Assembly: GCF_000312425.1 (NCBI RefSeq)
Contig: NZ_HE997181.1
Location: 3,968,320-4,032,319, forward strand
Source: Reyranella massiliensis 521
GTDB taxonomy: Bacteria; Pseudomonadota; Alphaproteobacteria; Reyranellales; Reyranellaceae
DNA length: 64,000 nucleotides
Direction: 5' to 3'
Shown: piece after piece, positions 63,958-64,000 of the stretch
Numbering within the stretch: position 1 is the stretch's first letter
Layout: each line of letters begins with the position of its first letter
Notes under the pieces: model-generated
The model's database searches: none
Seen by the model: only the letters and a program-made list of their open reading frames with translations
Told to the model about the DNA's origin: nothing
Made by a program: the position numbers and the translations under genes

Positions 63958-64000
63958 GAACGGAAAAGCCTCGTGTACTGTGTTTCATGTCGCAGCGAGC

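Noticed and set aside
63958-64000. Tail of an upstream urease gene ending at a TGA at 63985
   Set aside because: Only five codons are visible, too few to support a gene.

Overview
The window is compact, GC-rich bacterial chromosome: about 66 protein genes, most intergenic gaps under 100 bases, many ATGA or TGATG stop/start overlaps, and no rRNA, tRNA, phage, insertion sequence or CRISPR array that I can see. The gene content points to a soil or freshwater alphaproteobacterium with broad catabolic abilities, Reyranella-like or another Rhodospirillales relative. Signs are a cyanide-insensitive type bd oxidase with a DUF2474 subunit, Bug-type binding proteins, many SDRs and flavin monooxygenases, and a sigma-54 type urea transporter promoter. 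The genus is an inference.

Layout. 1-8.1 kb: a cut secreted protein, a 2-hydroxyacid dehydrogenase divergent from an HpcH/HpaI aldolase, an S9 oligopeptidase, a class C beta-lactamase-fold esterase, an adenylate cyclase and a pentapeptide-repeat protein. 8.1-19.9 kb: deacetylase, PhyH oxygenase and SDR, TerC, MFS transporter, aldo/keto reductase, an SelW-type selenoprotein gene with an in-frame UGA, a second 2-hydroxyacid dehydrogenase, an Lrp regulator with a nearby operator-like repeat, an HPF-like protein, an M20 amidohydrolase group and an MliC-like lipoprotein. 19.9-24.3 kb: CioAB (cydAB) with DUF2474 behind a MocR-type regulator, plus DUF983. 24.3-31.4 kb: asparaginase, a secreted protein, HyuB, an orphan CoxL-type molybdenum hydroxylase and an MhpA-like hydroxylase.

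31.3-41.3 kb is a catabolic block: DUF35 plus thiolase-fold pair, UPF0173 hydrolase, LLM monooxygenase, nitronate monooxygenase, then a likely operon of glutathione-dependent formaldehyde dehydrogenase, MBL hydrolase, SMP-30 lactonase, SDR, carboxymuconolactone decarboxylase-like protein and SDR. 41.2-46 kb: LysR, iron alcohol dehydrogenase and PhnDCE, a phosphonate uptake and reduction unit. 46-56.6 kb: solitary peptide-type binding protein, adenine deaminase, Bug protein, DUF1772, a 3-hydroxybenzoate-type hydroxylase coupled to a mesaconyl-CoA transferase (Mct) homologue, an Old Yellow Enzyme and a D-aminoacylase. 56.6-64 kb, all on the minus strand: DUF3995 protein, ureG, HupE/UreJ and urtABCDE, a urea import and urease-maturation region running off the right edge.

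The most notable hidden items are the selenoprotein at 13754-13987, which ordinary ORF calling misses because UGA is read as stop, and the urtA leader, where a sigma-54 promoter overlaps one arm of a perfect repeat whose other arm covers the ribosome binding site.
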